Assembly (NCBI GenBank): GCA_035535495.1
Contig: DATLQA010000233.1
Coordinates: 19,852-83,851, forward strand
DNA from: DASUZB01 sp035535495
GTDB taxonomy: Bacteria; Actinomycetota; CALGFH01
Direction of reading: 5' to 3'
DNA length: 64,000 nucleotides
Position 1 is the stretch's first letter. Each line of letters begins with the position of its first letter. Below the pieces are notes generated by a model. It made no database searches and was not told where the DNA came from. It saw only the letters and a list, made by a program, of their open reading frames with translations. The position numbers were made by a program, and so were the translations under genes. Shown here in pieces: positions 42,563 through 50,317 of the stretch.

Positions 42563-42838
42563 CCATAGCTCTCCGGCGCGGCCGCGGCAGAACCCGCGTT
42601 GACCGCCACCGATGGCCGCCCGTAGCGTCGGCCGTGACGCCTGCGGGGACCCGTAGGGGCGACCCGATCGTCGCCGCGGGCGTCGTTCTAGTCATCCTGA
42701 GTGGTTCGGCCCGCCCGATCGGGCCATACGGCACCCGCGCGCTCATGCCGAGTAGTGGAGCGACCACGCGCGGTGATCATGACCGCGCTGGGCCGGCAAC
42801 TTCCCTACCCCAGCGGGGCTCACCGCCGAGGTGCCACC

Positions 42839-43015
42839 ATGACGTGCCCGACCTGCAGCTCCCACCGCCTCACCGCGATCGCCATCAAGCTGGCGCCCGA
42901 GGAGGACCACCTCTTCGCCTCCTGCCACGCGTGCGAGTGGAAGGGCTGGTTCAAGCACGGCAGCGCCGTGCCCCTCGAGCACATCCTCTCGCTCACCTCG
43001 GAGCGGAGGTTCTAG
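42839..43015 (+). CDS. Small zinc-ribbon protein
   Basis: A 58-residue protein with two CxxC knuckles, C3/C6 (TCPTCSS) and C29/C32 (ASCHACEWKG), 22 residues apart, as in TFIIS/RPB9-type zinc ribbons. The rest is a single beta sheet and a short tail. The ATG follows GAGGTG by 6 bases; a longer in-frame reading has no support. Its place upstream of pmm is the place of DUF3499 in mycobacteria, but the sequence is not DUF3499. Nucleic-acid binding is possible. Function unknown. Confidence 0.68.
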   Translation: MTCPTCSSHRLTAIAIKLAPEEDHLFASCHACEWKGWFKHGSAVPLEHILSLTSERRF

Positions 43016-43119
43016 CTGAGGCCCTAGCCGCCCGTCACCGTGGGCGTCGCGCCGCCCCAGCACAACGAGCCACACCGCCGCCGAGCCCTGTCGGTCGCCC
43101 TGCCTGCGGGGCAGTCGTC

Positions 43120-43125
43120 TAGAAT
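43120..43125 (+). promoter_or_regulatory. -10 box TAGAAT upstream of the phosphomannomutase operon
   Basis: TAGAAT preceded by CGTC lies about 58 bases upstream of the GTG start. The leader has AAGGAG just before the start. It probably drives the four-gene operon that follows. No convincing -35. Confidence 0.45.
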
Positions 43126-43182
43126 GCGCCCTCGCAGTGCCTCCGCCGCCACGGAGGCCGGCCGCCGTCGCAAGGAGTCACC

Positions 43183-44541
43183 GTGCCCGCCGATCTCGAC
43201 AAGGTGTTCAAGGCGTACGACATCCGCGGGGTCTACCCCGATGAGATCGACGAGGACCTCGCGTACGCGGTCGGCCGCGCCTTCGTCGGGCTGACCGGCG
43301 CGCGCACGGTCGCCATCGGCCACGACATGCGGCCGTCGTCCCCGCCCATGACCGACGCCCTCACCGCCGGCGCGACCAGCCAGGGCGCGGACGTCATCCG
43401 GGTCGGGCTCTGCTCGACCGACATGCTGTACTTCGTCTCCGGCGCCCTCGGCGTCGCCGGGATCATGCTCACCGCCTCGCACAACCCGGCCCGCTACAAC
43501 GGCCTCAAGCTCTGCCGGCCCGGCGCGGTCCCGGTCGGGGTCGAATCCGGCCTGGCCGACCTGCAGCGCATGGTCGCCGCCGGCGAGCCGGCGGCCCGGC
43601 CCGACCGCCCCGGCACCGTGAGCGACCGCGAGGACCTGCTGGAGCGCTACGCCGAGCACGTCCGCGGCTTCGTCGACCCCGGGGCCTTGCGGCCGCTCCG
43701 GGTGGTGGTCGACGCCGGCAACGGCATGGCCGGCCACGTCCTGCCCGTGGTGTTCAAGGGCCTGCCGTTCCAGCTCGACCCGATGTACTTCGAGCTCGAC
43801 GGCAACTTCCCCAACCATCCGGCCGATCCGATCAACCCCGAGAACCTGGCCGACCTGCGCAAGCAGGTGCTCGCCACCGGCGCCGACGTCGGCCTGGCCT
43901 TCGACGGCGACGCCGACCGGGTGTTCCTGGTCGACGAGCGCGGCGGGATCGTGCCCTCCAGCCTGGTGGTGGCGCTGGTCGCCCAGACCATGTGCGAGCG
44001 CGAGCCGGGCGCGACCGTGCTCTACAACCTGATCTGCTCGCGCATCGTGCCCGAGACCATCAAGGCGGCCGGCGGGACGCCGGTGCGGACCCGGGTGGGC
44101 CACTCGTTCATCAAGCAGGTGATGGCCGATACCGGCGCCATCTTCGGCGGGGAGCACTCCGGGCACTACTACTTCCGGGACAACTACCGGGCCGACTCCG
44201 GCCTGGTGGCCGCCGTGGTGGTGCTGGAGGTCCTCTCGGGCGCCGGCCGGCCCCTGTCGGAGGTGCTCGCCCCCTACCGCAAGTACGCCGCCTCGGGCGA
44301 GATCAACCGCCGCGTCGACGGCGACCCCGCCGCGGTGATCGACCGCATCGCCGCGGCCTGGCCGGCCGCGGCGGCCGACCGCACCGACGGCCTCACCATC
44401 CAGGGTCCGACCTGGTGGTTCAACCTGCGCCCGAGCAACACCGAACCGCTGCTGCGTCTCAACGTCGAGGCGGCCGACCAGGAGGAGATGGCCCGCGTGC
44501 GGGACGAGGTCCTCGACGCCGTCGGCGGCGAGCCGGCGTAG
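43183..44541 (+). CDS. manB: Phosphomannomutase / phosphoglucomutase
   Basis: A 452-residue alpha-D-phosphohexomutase interconverting mannose-6-phosphate and mannose-1-phosphate (and possibly the glucose pair). All four domain signatures are present: the phosphoserine loop MLTASHNPARYNGLK, the magnesium loop AFDGDADRVFLVDE, the sugar-binding GGEHSGHYYFRD and the phosphate-binding RPSNTEPLLRLN. The GTG start follows AAGGAG by 6 bases. The gene leads an operon with the Trm112-like, isomerase and purine phosphorylase genes, as in other actinobacteria. It supplies mannose-1-phosphate for the guanylyltransferase at 27028. Confidence 0.93.
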   Translation: MPADLDKVFKAYDIRGVYPDEIDEDLAYAVGRAFVGLTGARTVAIGHDMRPSSPPMTDALTAGATSQGADVIRVGLCSTDMLYFVSGALGVAGIMLTASHNPARYNGLKLCRPGAVPVGVESGLADLQRMVAAGEPAARPDRPGTVSDREDLLERYAEHVRGFVDPGALRPLRVVVDAGNGMAGHVLPVVFKGLPFQLDPMYFELDGNFPNHPADPINPENLADLRKQVLATGADVGLAFDGDADRVFLVDERGGIVPSSLVVALVAQTMCEREPGATVLYNLICSRIVPETIKAAGGTPVRTRVGHSFIKQVMADTGAIFGGEHSGHYYFRDNYRADSGLVAAVVVLEVLSGAGRPLSEVLAPYRKYAASGEINRRVDGDPAAVIDRIAAAWPAAAADRTDGLTIQGPTWWFNLRPSNTEPLLRLNVEAADQEEMARVRDEVLDAVGGEPA

Positions 44542-44597
44542 CCCGACCGTCCCCAACCCGGCCGCGCGGCCGGGCCGTAGGAGGGAAGGAGCGCACC

Positions 44598-44777
44598 ATG
44601 CCGCTGGACTCCGAGTTGCTCGGCATCCTGATCTGCCCGAACTGCCACGGCGAGATCGACTACAAGGAGGCCGAGGCGGTCATCGAGTGCCGCCAGTGCC
44701 ACTACCGCTACCCGGTCCGCGACGACATCCCCGTGATGCTGGTCGACGAGGCCGAGAAGCCGGAATCCGCCAAGTGA
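44598..44777 (+). CDS. Trm112-like zinc-binding protein
   Basis: A 59-residue protein of the Trm112/YcaR family. It has LGILICPNCHGEIDY with C13 and C16, VIECRQCHYRYPVRDDIPVM with C31 and C34, the typical Y-P-V-R-D-x-I-P-V-M end. Eukaryotic and archaeal Trm112 activates methyltransferases; bacterial copies next to pmm have no settled role. The ATG follows GGAAGGAG. The next gene's GTG overlaps its TGA stop. Confidence 0.88.
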   Translation: MPLDSELLGILICPNCHGEIDYKEAEAVIECRQCHYRYPVRDDIPVMLVDEAEKPESAK

Positions 44778-45835
44778 CCCTCGACGACGCGGCCGCGCTG
44801 GCCGCGGCCGACCCTGGGGGGATGCTGGCCGCGGTGGCCGGCGCCGGCGACCAGGCCCGCGCCGCCGCCGAGGCAGCCAAGCGCGCCGGCCTGGCCGGGC
44901 CGCGACCCGACAACGTGGTGGTGGCCGGCATGGGCGGCTCCGGGGTGGCCGGCGACGTGCTCGCCGCGCTCGCCTTCGGCGAATCACCCGTCCCGGTGGT
45001 GACGGCCAAGGGCGACCGCCTGCCCGCCTTCGTCGGCCCAGGCACCCTGCTGATCGCGGTCTCCTACTCGGGCAACACCGACGAGACCCTGGCCGCCGTC
45101 GAGCAGGGGCTGGCGGCCGGCGCCCGGCTGGTCGCGGTCGCCTCCGGCGGGCGCCTGGCGGAACTGGCCCAGGGCCACGGCGGCGCGCTGGTGCTGGTCC
45201 AGGGCGGGCGGATGCCCCGCGCCGCGCTCTGGTCGCTGGTCGTGCCCGTGCTGCTCGCCGCGGAGGCCCGCGGGGTGCTCGCGCCGGTCGCGGCGGACCT
45301 CGGCGCGGCGGCGGCGGCGCTGGACACCGAGGCAGCCGCCCTCGGCCCGGCCGTCCCCAGCGCCGACAACCCGGCCAAGCAGGCCGCGCTCCGCCTGCGC
45401 GACCGGCTCCCGCTGGCCTGGGGCACCGGGCAGCTCGGCGCCGTCGCGGCCACCCGGTTCCGCACCCAGTGCAACGAGAACGCCAAGGTGACCGCGGTCT
45501 CCGCGGCCGTGCCCGAGGCCAACCACAACGAGGTCATGGGGCTGGAAGGCGGGCTCGGCCGCGGCCGCGAGCTGGTCCTGCTGCGCGACCAGGCCGGCGA
45601 GCACGAGCGCGACGGGCGCCGGCTCGCCGTGGTCTTCCAGGCGCTCGGGGTCACCGACCCGGTGGCCCGGCTGTCGGGGGAGGGCCCGCCCCCGGTGCGG
45701 CTGGCCCGGCTCACCGCCTTCGCCGACTTCACCACCACCTACCTGGGCGTGGCCCGCGGTGTGGACCCCACGCCGATCCGCACGCTCGACGAGATCAAGG
45801 TGGCGATGGCGGCCGGGGCGGGCGCCTCGCCATGA
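44774..45835 (+). CDS. Bifunctional phosphoglucose/phosphomannose isomerase family (SIS domain)
   Basis: A 353-residue SIS-domain enzyme expected to interconvert fructose-6-phosphate with glucose-6- and mannose-6-phosphate. The N-terminal SIS domain has VVVAGMGGSGVAGDVLAAL and ISYSGNTDETLAAVEQG (in the sequence AVSYSGNTDET). The C-terminal part has TQCNENAKVTAV and AVPEANHNEVMGLEGG, holding the catalytic Glu and His of the family. The GTG start is coupled to the preceding stop, and its own stop overlaps the next ATG. With manB it links glycolysis to GDP-mannose. Confidence 0.88.
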   Translation: MTLDDAAALAAADPGGMLAAVAGAGDQARAAAEAAKRAGLAGPRPDNVVVAGMGGSGVAGDVLAALAFGESPVPVVTAKGDRLPAFVGPGTLLIAVSYSGNTDETLAAVEQGLAAGARLVAVASGGRLAELAQGHGGALVLVQGGRMPRAALWSLVVPVLLAAEARGVLAPVAADLGAAAAALDTEAAALGPAVPSADNPAKQAALRLRDRLPLAWGTGQLGAVAATRFRTQCNENAKVTAVSAAVPEANHNEVMGLEGGLGRGRELVLLRDQAGEHERDGRRLAVVFQALGVTDPVARLSGEGPPPVRLARLTAFADFTTTYLGVARGVDPTPIRTLDEIKVAMAAGAGASP

Positions 45836-46641
45836 CCGGCGCCGCGCCGGAGGCGGTCGCCGAAGCCGCGGCGGCGCTCAGCCCGCGCCTGCCGGAGCGC
45901 CCCGCGGTCGCCCTGGTGCTCGGCTCCGGTCTCGGCGGGCTGGCCGACGAGGTCGACGGCGCGGTGGCCATGCCCGCCGCCGAGGTGCCCGGCATGCCGG
46001 TGCCGAAGGTTCCCGGCCATGCCGGTGCCCTGGTCGCCGGGCGGCTGGCCGGCGTGCCCGTGCTGGTCCTGGCCGGCAGGGTCCACACCTACGAGGGCTA
46101 CACCGCCGCCGAGGTCGCCTTCCCGACCCGGCTGGCGGCGGCACTGGGCTGCCGCGCGCTGATCGCCACCAACGCCGCCGGCGGCCTCAACCTCGACTAC
46201 CAGCCGGGTGAGCTGATGGTGCTCCGCGACCACATCAACTTCCTGTTCGACAACCCGCTCAAGGGCGGGCCTTCGTTCGTGGACCTGGCCGGCGCGTACG
46301 ACCCCGACCTCAGGGAGGTGGCCGCCCGGCACGCCGCCGCGGCCGGGGCGCCCGTCCACGAGGGCGTCTACCTGGCCGCCGCCGGGCCGTCCTACGAGAC
46401 CCCCGCCGAGATCGCCATGTTCCGTGCCTGGGGCGCCGACGCGGTCGGCATGTCCACCGTGCCGGAGGTGATCGCCGCCCGCGCCCACGGCATGCGCGTG
46501 GCCGCCGTCTCGGCGATCACCAACGTGCACCGCCCTGGCGGGACCCCGACCAGCCACGCCGAGGTCCTCGAGGTCGGCGCGCGGCTCCGCCCCCGCTTCC
46601 GCGAGCTGGTCCTGGCCCTGCTCCCGGCCGCCGCCGGCTGA
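45832..46641 (+). CDS. Purine nucleoside phosphorylase
   Basis: A 269-residue trimeric-type PNP that splits purine nucleosides with phosphate into base and ribose-1-phosphate. Signatures are ALVLGSGLGGLADEV, the phosphate-binding VPGHAGALVAGRL, ALIATNAAGGLNLDYQPGEL, GPSYETPAEIAMFR with the base-site Glu, GADAVGMSTVPEV and AVSAITN with the catalytic Asn. It closes the pmm operon by an ATGA overlap. Its presence next to sahH at 47998 could serve salvage of adenosine or inosine released from S-adenosylhomocysteine, which is inference. Confidence 0.92.
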   Translation: MTGAAPEAVAEAAAALSPRLPERPAVALVLGSGLGGLADEVDGAVAMPAAEVPGMPVPKVPGHAGALVAGRLAGVPVLVLAGRVHTYEGYTAAEVAFPTRLAAALGCRALIATNAAGGLNLDYQPGELMVLRDHINFLFDNPLKGGPSFVDLAGAYDPDLREVAARHAAAAGAPVHEGVYLAAAGPSYETPAEIAMFRAWGADAVGMSTVPEVIAARAHGMRVAAVSAITNVHRPGGTPTSHAEVLEVGARLRPRFRELVLALLPAAAG

Positions 46642-46672
46642 GCCGGCAGCCCTCCCTCTCGTCGGCGGCGCA

Positions 46673-47800
46673 CTACTGGTGCGGCATGAGCCGCCCGCCG
46701 TGGCCCGGCCTGCCAGCCGCCCCCGCGCCGGCGAGGTAGGCGTGGTCGGCCTCTGGCGGGACCGGCACGGCGCCGGGCGGGTGGGGGAGGCGGACCGCGA
46801 ACACCGAGCCGTCCGGGTCGGTCCGTTCCAGCACCACCTCGGCGCCGATGCTGGCGGCCAGGCGCCGGCACAGGTACAGGCCGAGGCCGATGCCCCCCGC
46901 CTGCCTGGTGCGCGACTGGTCGACCTGGTAGAAGCGCTCGAAGATGCGCTCCCGCGCCTCGAGCGGGATGCCGGGCCCCTGGTCGGCCACGAGCACGTCG
47001 GTCGAGGTCCGGCCCGGCCGGACCCGCACGGTGACGGTGGTGCCCGCCGGGGCGTACTTGCGGGCGTTGCCGACCAGGTTGGCCAGGATCTGGTGGAGCC
47101 GGTCGGCGTCGCTGCGCACCGGTCCCAGCCCGGCGGGCACGTCGGTCTCCATCAGGTGCTGGGTGCCGTCGGCGGCGAGGTCCTCGAGCACCTGGTCGAC
47201 CAGGACGTCCAGGCGGACGTCGCTGAGCAGGGGGCGGTCCTCGCCGGACTCGAGCCGCGAGACGACCAGCAGGTCCTCGATCAGCCGGCGCAGGCGCCGG
47301 CTCTGGCGGTCGGCCACCTCGAGCAGCGAGCGGGCCGTGGTCGGGTCGAGTTGGGTGCCGGCCCGCAGCAGCGTCGCCAGGCTCCCCTGGATCGAGGTGA
47401 GCGGGCTGCGCAGCTCGTGGGAGACGGCCGCCACGAAGTCGTCCTTCAGCCGGTTGGACTCGCGCAGCCCCTCCAGCGAGGCCCGCAGCCGGCTGTTGGT
47501 CTGGTTGAGCCGGTCGAACTGCTCGTGGTCGCCGGGCTCGCGTCCCAGCAGCCGGGCGGCGGCCGTCACCGCCACCAGCGGCACCAGCAGCAGCAGCGCG
47601 GTCGCCGGGGACCACCAGGTGCGCGTGGCGGCGAGCAGGCCGAGGCCGCCGCCTGCCACGACCGCGGCCGCCGACCAGGCCACCAGCGCTCCGGCCGTGT
47701 GCCCGGGCAGCGACCGCCCGAGCACGGCCAGGACCTGCCCGGCCATGCCGCCGCCGGGCGGCCACGCCTGCCCGCTGCCCGCCGGTCCCGCTTGCCGCAT
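46673..47800 (-). CDS. Orphan sensor histidine kinase
   Basis: A 375-residue membrane histidine kinase. Two N-terminal helices (GALVAWSAAAVVAGGGLGLL and ALLLLVPLVAVTAAARLL) leave almost no external sensor domain. The HisKA domain has FVAAVSHELRSPLTSIQGSL with the phospho-accepting His. The ATPase domain has ILANLVGNARKYAP, VADQGPGIPLEARERIFERF and GGIGLGLYLCRRLA. No response regulator gene adjoins it, so its partner lies elsewhere. The ATG is chosen for the purine-rich GAGCGAGGCGGG upstream. It is convergent with the phosphorylase and divergent from sahH. Confidence 0.88.
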   Translation of the reverse strand: MRQAGPAGSGQAWPPGGGMAGQVLAVLGRSLPGHTAGALVAWSAAAVVAGGGLGLLAATRTWWSPATALLLLVPLVAVTAAARLLGREPGDHEQFDRLNQTNSRLRASLEGLRESNRLKDDFVAAVSHELRSPLTSIQGSLATLLRAGTQLDPTTARSLLEVADRQSRRLRRLIEDLLVVSRLESGEDRPLLSDVRLDVLVDQVLEDLAADGTQHLMETDVPAGLGPVRSDADRLHQILANLVGNARKYAPAGTTVTVRVRPGRTSTDVLVADQGPGIPLEARERIFERFYQVDQSRTRQAGGIGLGLYLCRRLAASIGAEVVLERTDPDGSVFAVRLPHPPGAVPVPPEADHAYLAGAGAAGRPGHGGRLMPHQ

Positions 47801-47900
47801 CCCGCCTCGCTCCTCGGACCCGGAGCCGCCGTCCACGGCGGCTCGCTCACGTCCTGATCGGCAGGCTTGGCGCCCGCGTGATGGGAACCGCCCTGTTCAG

Positions 47901-47929
47901 TTGAGCGCCACGCGTGCGTCAGGCAGACT
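47901..47929 (+). promoter_or_regulatory. Candidate sahH promoter (TTGAGC-N17-CAGACT)
   Basis: TTGAGC at 47901-47906 and CAGACT at 47924-47929 are separated by an ideal 17 bases. They lie about 70 bases upstream of the sahH TTG, which itself has a strong AAGGAGG. I see no SAH-riboswitch signature in the leader. Confidence 0.45.
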
Positions 47930-47997
47930 GAGCGGTCAACCCGCAAGCCGAGCCGAACCGGCGTGCCCTCCCGTACGCCGCCGCCCAAGGAGGATCC

Positions 47998-49251
47998 TTG
48001 CCGTACGACGTCGCTGATCTCGCCCTCGCCGACGAGGGCCGGCTGCGCATCGAGTGGGCCGACAGGCACATGCCGGTGCTGCGCGACATCCGCGCACGCT
48101 TCGAGAAGGAGCAGCCCCTCGCCGGCCTCGAGGTGGCCGCCTGCCTGCACGTGACCACCGAGACGGCCAACCTGATGCGCGCCCTCAAGGCCGGCGGCGC
48201 GTCGGTCACCCTCTGCGCCTCCAACCCGCTGTCGACCCAGGACGACACCGCCGCCGCGCTGGTACAGCACTATGGCATCGACGTGTTCGCCCGCCGCGGG
48301 GTCGACAACGCCGGCTACTACCAGCACCTCGAAGCGGCGCTCGACACCCGTCCCAACGTCACCATGGACGACGGCTGCGACCTGGTCACCCTGCTGCACA
48401 CCCGGCGCACCGACCAGCTCGGCCAGGTGCGGGTGGGCACCGAGGAGACCACCACCGGGGTCATCCGGCTGCGCCAGATGGAGCGCGAGGGCGCCCTGGC
48501 CTACCCGATCATCGCGGTCAACGACACCCCCACCAAGCACCTGTTCGACAACCGCTACGGCACCGGCCAGTCGAGCATCGACGGGATCCTGCGGGCCACC
48601 AACCTCCTGCTCGCCGGGACCACCTTCGTGGTCGCCGGCTACGGCTACTGCGGCAAGGGCCTGGCCATGCGCGCCCGCGGCATGGGCGCCAAGGTGGTCG
48701 TCACCGAGGTCGAGCCGGTCCGCGCGCTCGAGGCGGCGATGGAGGGCTTCCGGGTGGCGCCGATGCTCTCCGCGGCCCGCGAGGCCGACCTGATCGTGTC
48801 GGTCACCGGCGACCGCGACATCCTCCGGCGCGAGCACTTCGAGGTGATGAAGGACGGCGTGATCCTGGCCAACTCCGGCCACTTCGACGTGGAGATCGAC
48901 AAGGTCGCCCTCCGCGAGCTCGCCACCTCGGTGACGCGGGTCCGCGAGAACGTCGAGGAGTTCGTGATGGACGACGGCCGGCGCATCAACCTGGTCGCCG
49001 AGGGGCGGCTGGTCAACCTCGGCGCCGCCGAGGGCCACCCCGCCGCGGTGATGGACATGTCGTTCGCCGACCAGGCCCTGTCGCTGGAGTGGCTGACCCG
49101 CCAGCAGAGCCTCGACGTCCGCGTCCACGACGTCCCGGCCGAGATCGACGCCGAGGTCGCCAGGGTGAAGCTGGCCACCATGGCCATCGAGATCGACACG
49201 CTCACCCAGGCCCAGGTCGACTACCTGCACTCCTGGACCGAGGGCACCTGA
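47998..49251 (+). CDS. ahcY: Adenosylhomocysteinase, short archaeal-type
   Basis: A 417-residue S-adenosylhomocysteine hydrolase that splits SAH into adenosine and homocysteine with bound NAD. The sequence shows SNPLSTQDDTAAALVQHYGI, VTMDDGCDLVTLLH, VGTEETTTGVIRLRQME, NDTPTKHLFDNRYGTGQSSI, and the NAD fold VVAGYGYCGKGLAMRARGMG. It is about 75 residues shorter than mycobacterial SahH and ends YLHSWTEGT, without the usual C-terminal Lys-Tyr tail, which is the archaeal/Thermotoga form. The TTG start follows AAGGAGG by 5 bases. A strong hairpin terminator follows. Confidence 0.93.
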   Translation: MPYDVADLALADEGRLRIEWADRHMPVLRDIRARFEKEQPLAGLEVAACLHVTTETANLMRALKAGGASVTLCASNPLSTQDDTAAALVQHYGIDVFARRGVDNAGYYQHLEAALDTRPNVTMDDGCDLVTLLHTRRTDQLGQVRVGTEETTTGVIRLRQMEREGALAYPIIAVNDTPTKHLFDNRYGTGQSSIDGILRATNLLLAGTTFVVAGYGYCGKGLAMRARGMGAKVVVTEVEPVRALEAAMEGFRVAPMLSAAREADLIVSVTGDRDILRREHFEVMKDGVILANSGHFDVEIDKVALRELATSVTRVRENVEEFVMDDGRRINLVAEGRLVNLGAAEGHPAAVMDMSFADQALSLEWLTRQQSLDVRVHDVPAEIDAEVARVKLATMAIEIDTLTQAQVDYLHSWTEGT

Positions 49252-49272
49252 GCCGCCACGGCACGGCAGCGA

Positions 49273-49304
49273 GGTTGGGGCCCCGCCGTGGCGGGGCCCC
49301 AACC
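49273..49304. terminator. Strong bidirectional terminator hairpin
   Basis: A perfect 15-base inverted repeat (GGTTGGGGCCCCGCC and its complement, with a two-base centre) lies between the convergent sahH and RDD genes. It is GC-rich and has no T-run, consistent with actinobacterial terminators. Confidence 0.8.
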
Positions 49305-49305
49305 G

Positions 49306-50277
49306 CTATCCGGGTGGGGAGAACCCGCCAGGCTCAACGGCCGGCGGAGGCTCCAGGGCCTCGGCGTCCGGGTCGCCGGTGCCGGATCGCGGCGGTGCCG
49401 GCGGCGGGGCGCCGGGCGCCGGCCCGGCGGGCACCGCGGGCGGGGTGGGCGGCGCCGAGGCGGGCGGAGCGGCAGGCTGCCAGCCGCTCGGGAGCGGGGG
49501 CGCCGGTGCGCCGGCGGCGGCGCGCTGGCGCCGCTGGTAGGCGGCTGCCACGCAGCGCAGGTAGGCCTCGGGCGGGACCCCGTCGGGCGGCGGCGGGCGG
49601 AGCCGCGTGGCCAGCGGCGTGGCGAGCTGCGCGGCCAGTGACGCCCGCGACGCGGGGGCGAACTGCTCGGCGCGGAGCAGGAAGCTCCGCACCGCCTGGT
49701 AGTCCTCGGTGGCCACGCCGGTGACGTCCAGGGTGGCGGTATAGGACTCGAGTCCTGGCGGGGCAGCGAAGCTGACCGGCGCGGCCAGCTTGGTCGCGCT
49801 GCGCTCGCGCAGCACCAGGGTCCCGGCGACCATGTCGCCCAGCCGCTGGTTGTCGCGGCTGAACAGGATGAACACGACCGCGAAGAAGCCGCTTCCGAGC
49901 AGGAAGTCGACGGTGCCGAGCAGGGTGCGGATAGCCGCGTGCCTGAACCGCACCGGCGCCCCCTCGCGGGTCACCACCCGCAGGCCGAGCGCGGCCTTGC
50001 CGAGGGTGCGGCCGCGCCACAGCGTCTCGAAGGCGATGAAGTAGCCGAGCCACCACCCTGGTATCAGCACGAAGAACATGGCCAGCACCAGCCAGTCCGG
50101 CAGCGCGAGGTCGGCCGCGTTGACCAGCAGGGCGACCCCGGTGATGCCCACGAACAGGCCGGCGAGGACCACCGCCATGTCGATCAGGAACGCCAGGATC
50201 CGCGAGCCGACGTTGGCGGTCTGGAACTCCAGGGCCACCGCCTCGGGGGTGACCATCCTGGTGGAGCCCTGCGCCAT
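49306..50277 (-). CDS. RDD-family membrane protein
   Basis: A roughly 323-residue protein. The RDD domain covers about the first 150 residues: an ANVGSRILAFLIDMAVVLAG helix with the Arg-Asp pair, a second helix, RGRTLGKAALGLRVV, and RLGDMVAGTLVLRER. A cytoplasmic region and a Pro/Ala-rich tail of about 80 residues follow. The family's function is uncertain; some members exchange ions. Two ATGs 9 bases apart follow GGGAGGG; the second is chosen because the first is too close. Divergent from the SpoIIM-like gene, with which it forms a conserved neighbourhood. Confidence 0.85.
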   Translation of the reverse strand: MAQGSTRMVTPEAVALEFQTANVGSRILAFLIDMAVVLAGLFVGITGVALLVNAADLALPDWLVLAMFFVLIPGWWLGYFIAFETLWRGRTLGKAALGLRVVTREGAPVRFRHAAIRTLLGTVDFLLGSGFFAVVFILFSRDNQRLGDMVAGTLVLRERSATKLAAPVSFAAPPGLESYTATLDVTGVATEDYQAVRSFLLRAEQFAPASRASLAAQLATPLATRLRPPPPDGVPPEAYLRCVAAAYQRRQRAAAGAPAPPLPSGWQPAAPPASAPPTPPAVPAGPAPGAPPPAPPRSGTGDPDAEALEPPPAVEPGGFSPPG

Positions 50278-50305
50278 CGTCCGCATTCCCTCCCGAGATG
50301 GGCTC

Positions 50306-50311
50306 TACAAT
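50306..50311 (+). promoter_or_regulatory. -10 box TACAAT, leaderless promoter
   Basis: TACAAT ends 6 bases before the GTG that begins the SpoIIM-like protein, so the predicted transcript start is the GTG itself. No Shine-Dalgarno sequence is present (CCGGCG). This is the clearest leaderless arrangement in the window. Confidence 0.55.
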
Positions 50312-50317
50312 CCGGCG

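Noticed and set aside
42713..42724. 12-base palindrome GCCCGATCGGGC upstream of the zinc-ribbon gene as an operator
   Set aside because: Short GC palindromes arise often by chance here and no second half-site or promoter overlap supports it.
47837..47997. Possible SAH or SAM riboswitch before sahH
   Set aside because: I could not find the conserved core sequences of the SAH, SAM-I, SAM-II or SAM-IV classes; the leader after the proposed promoter is only about 60 bases.
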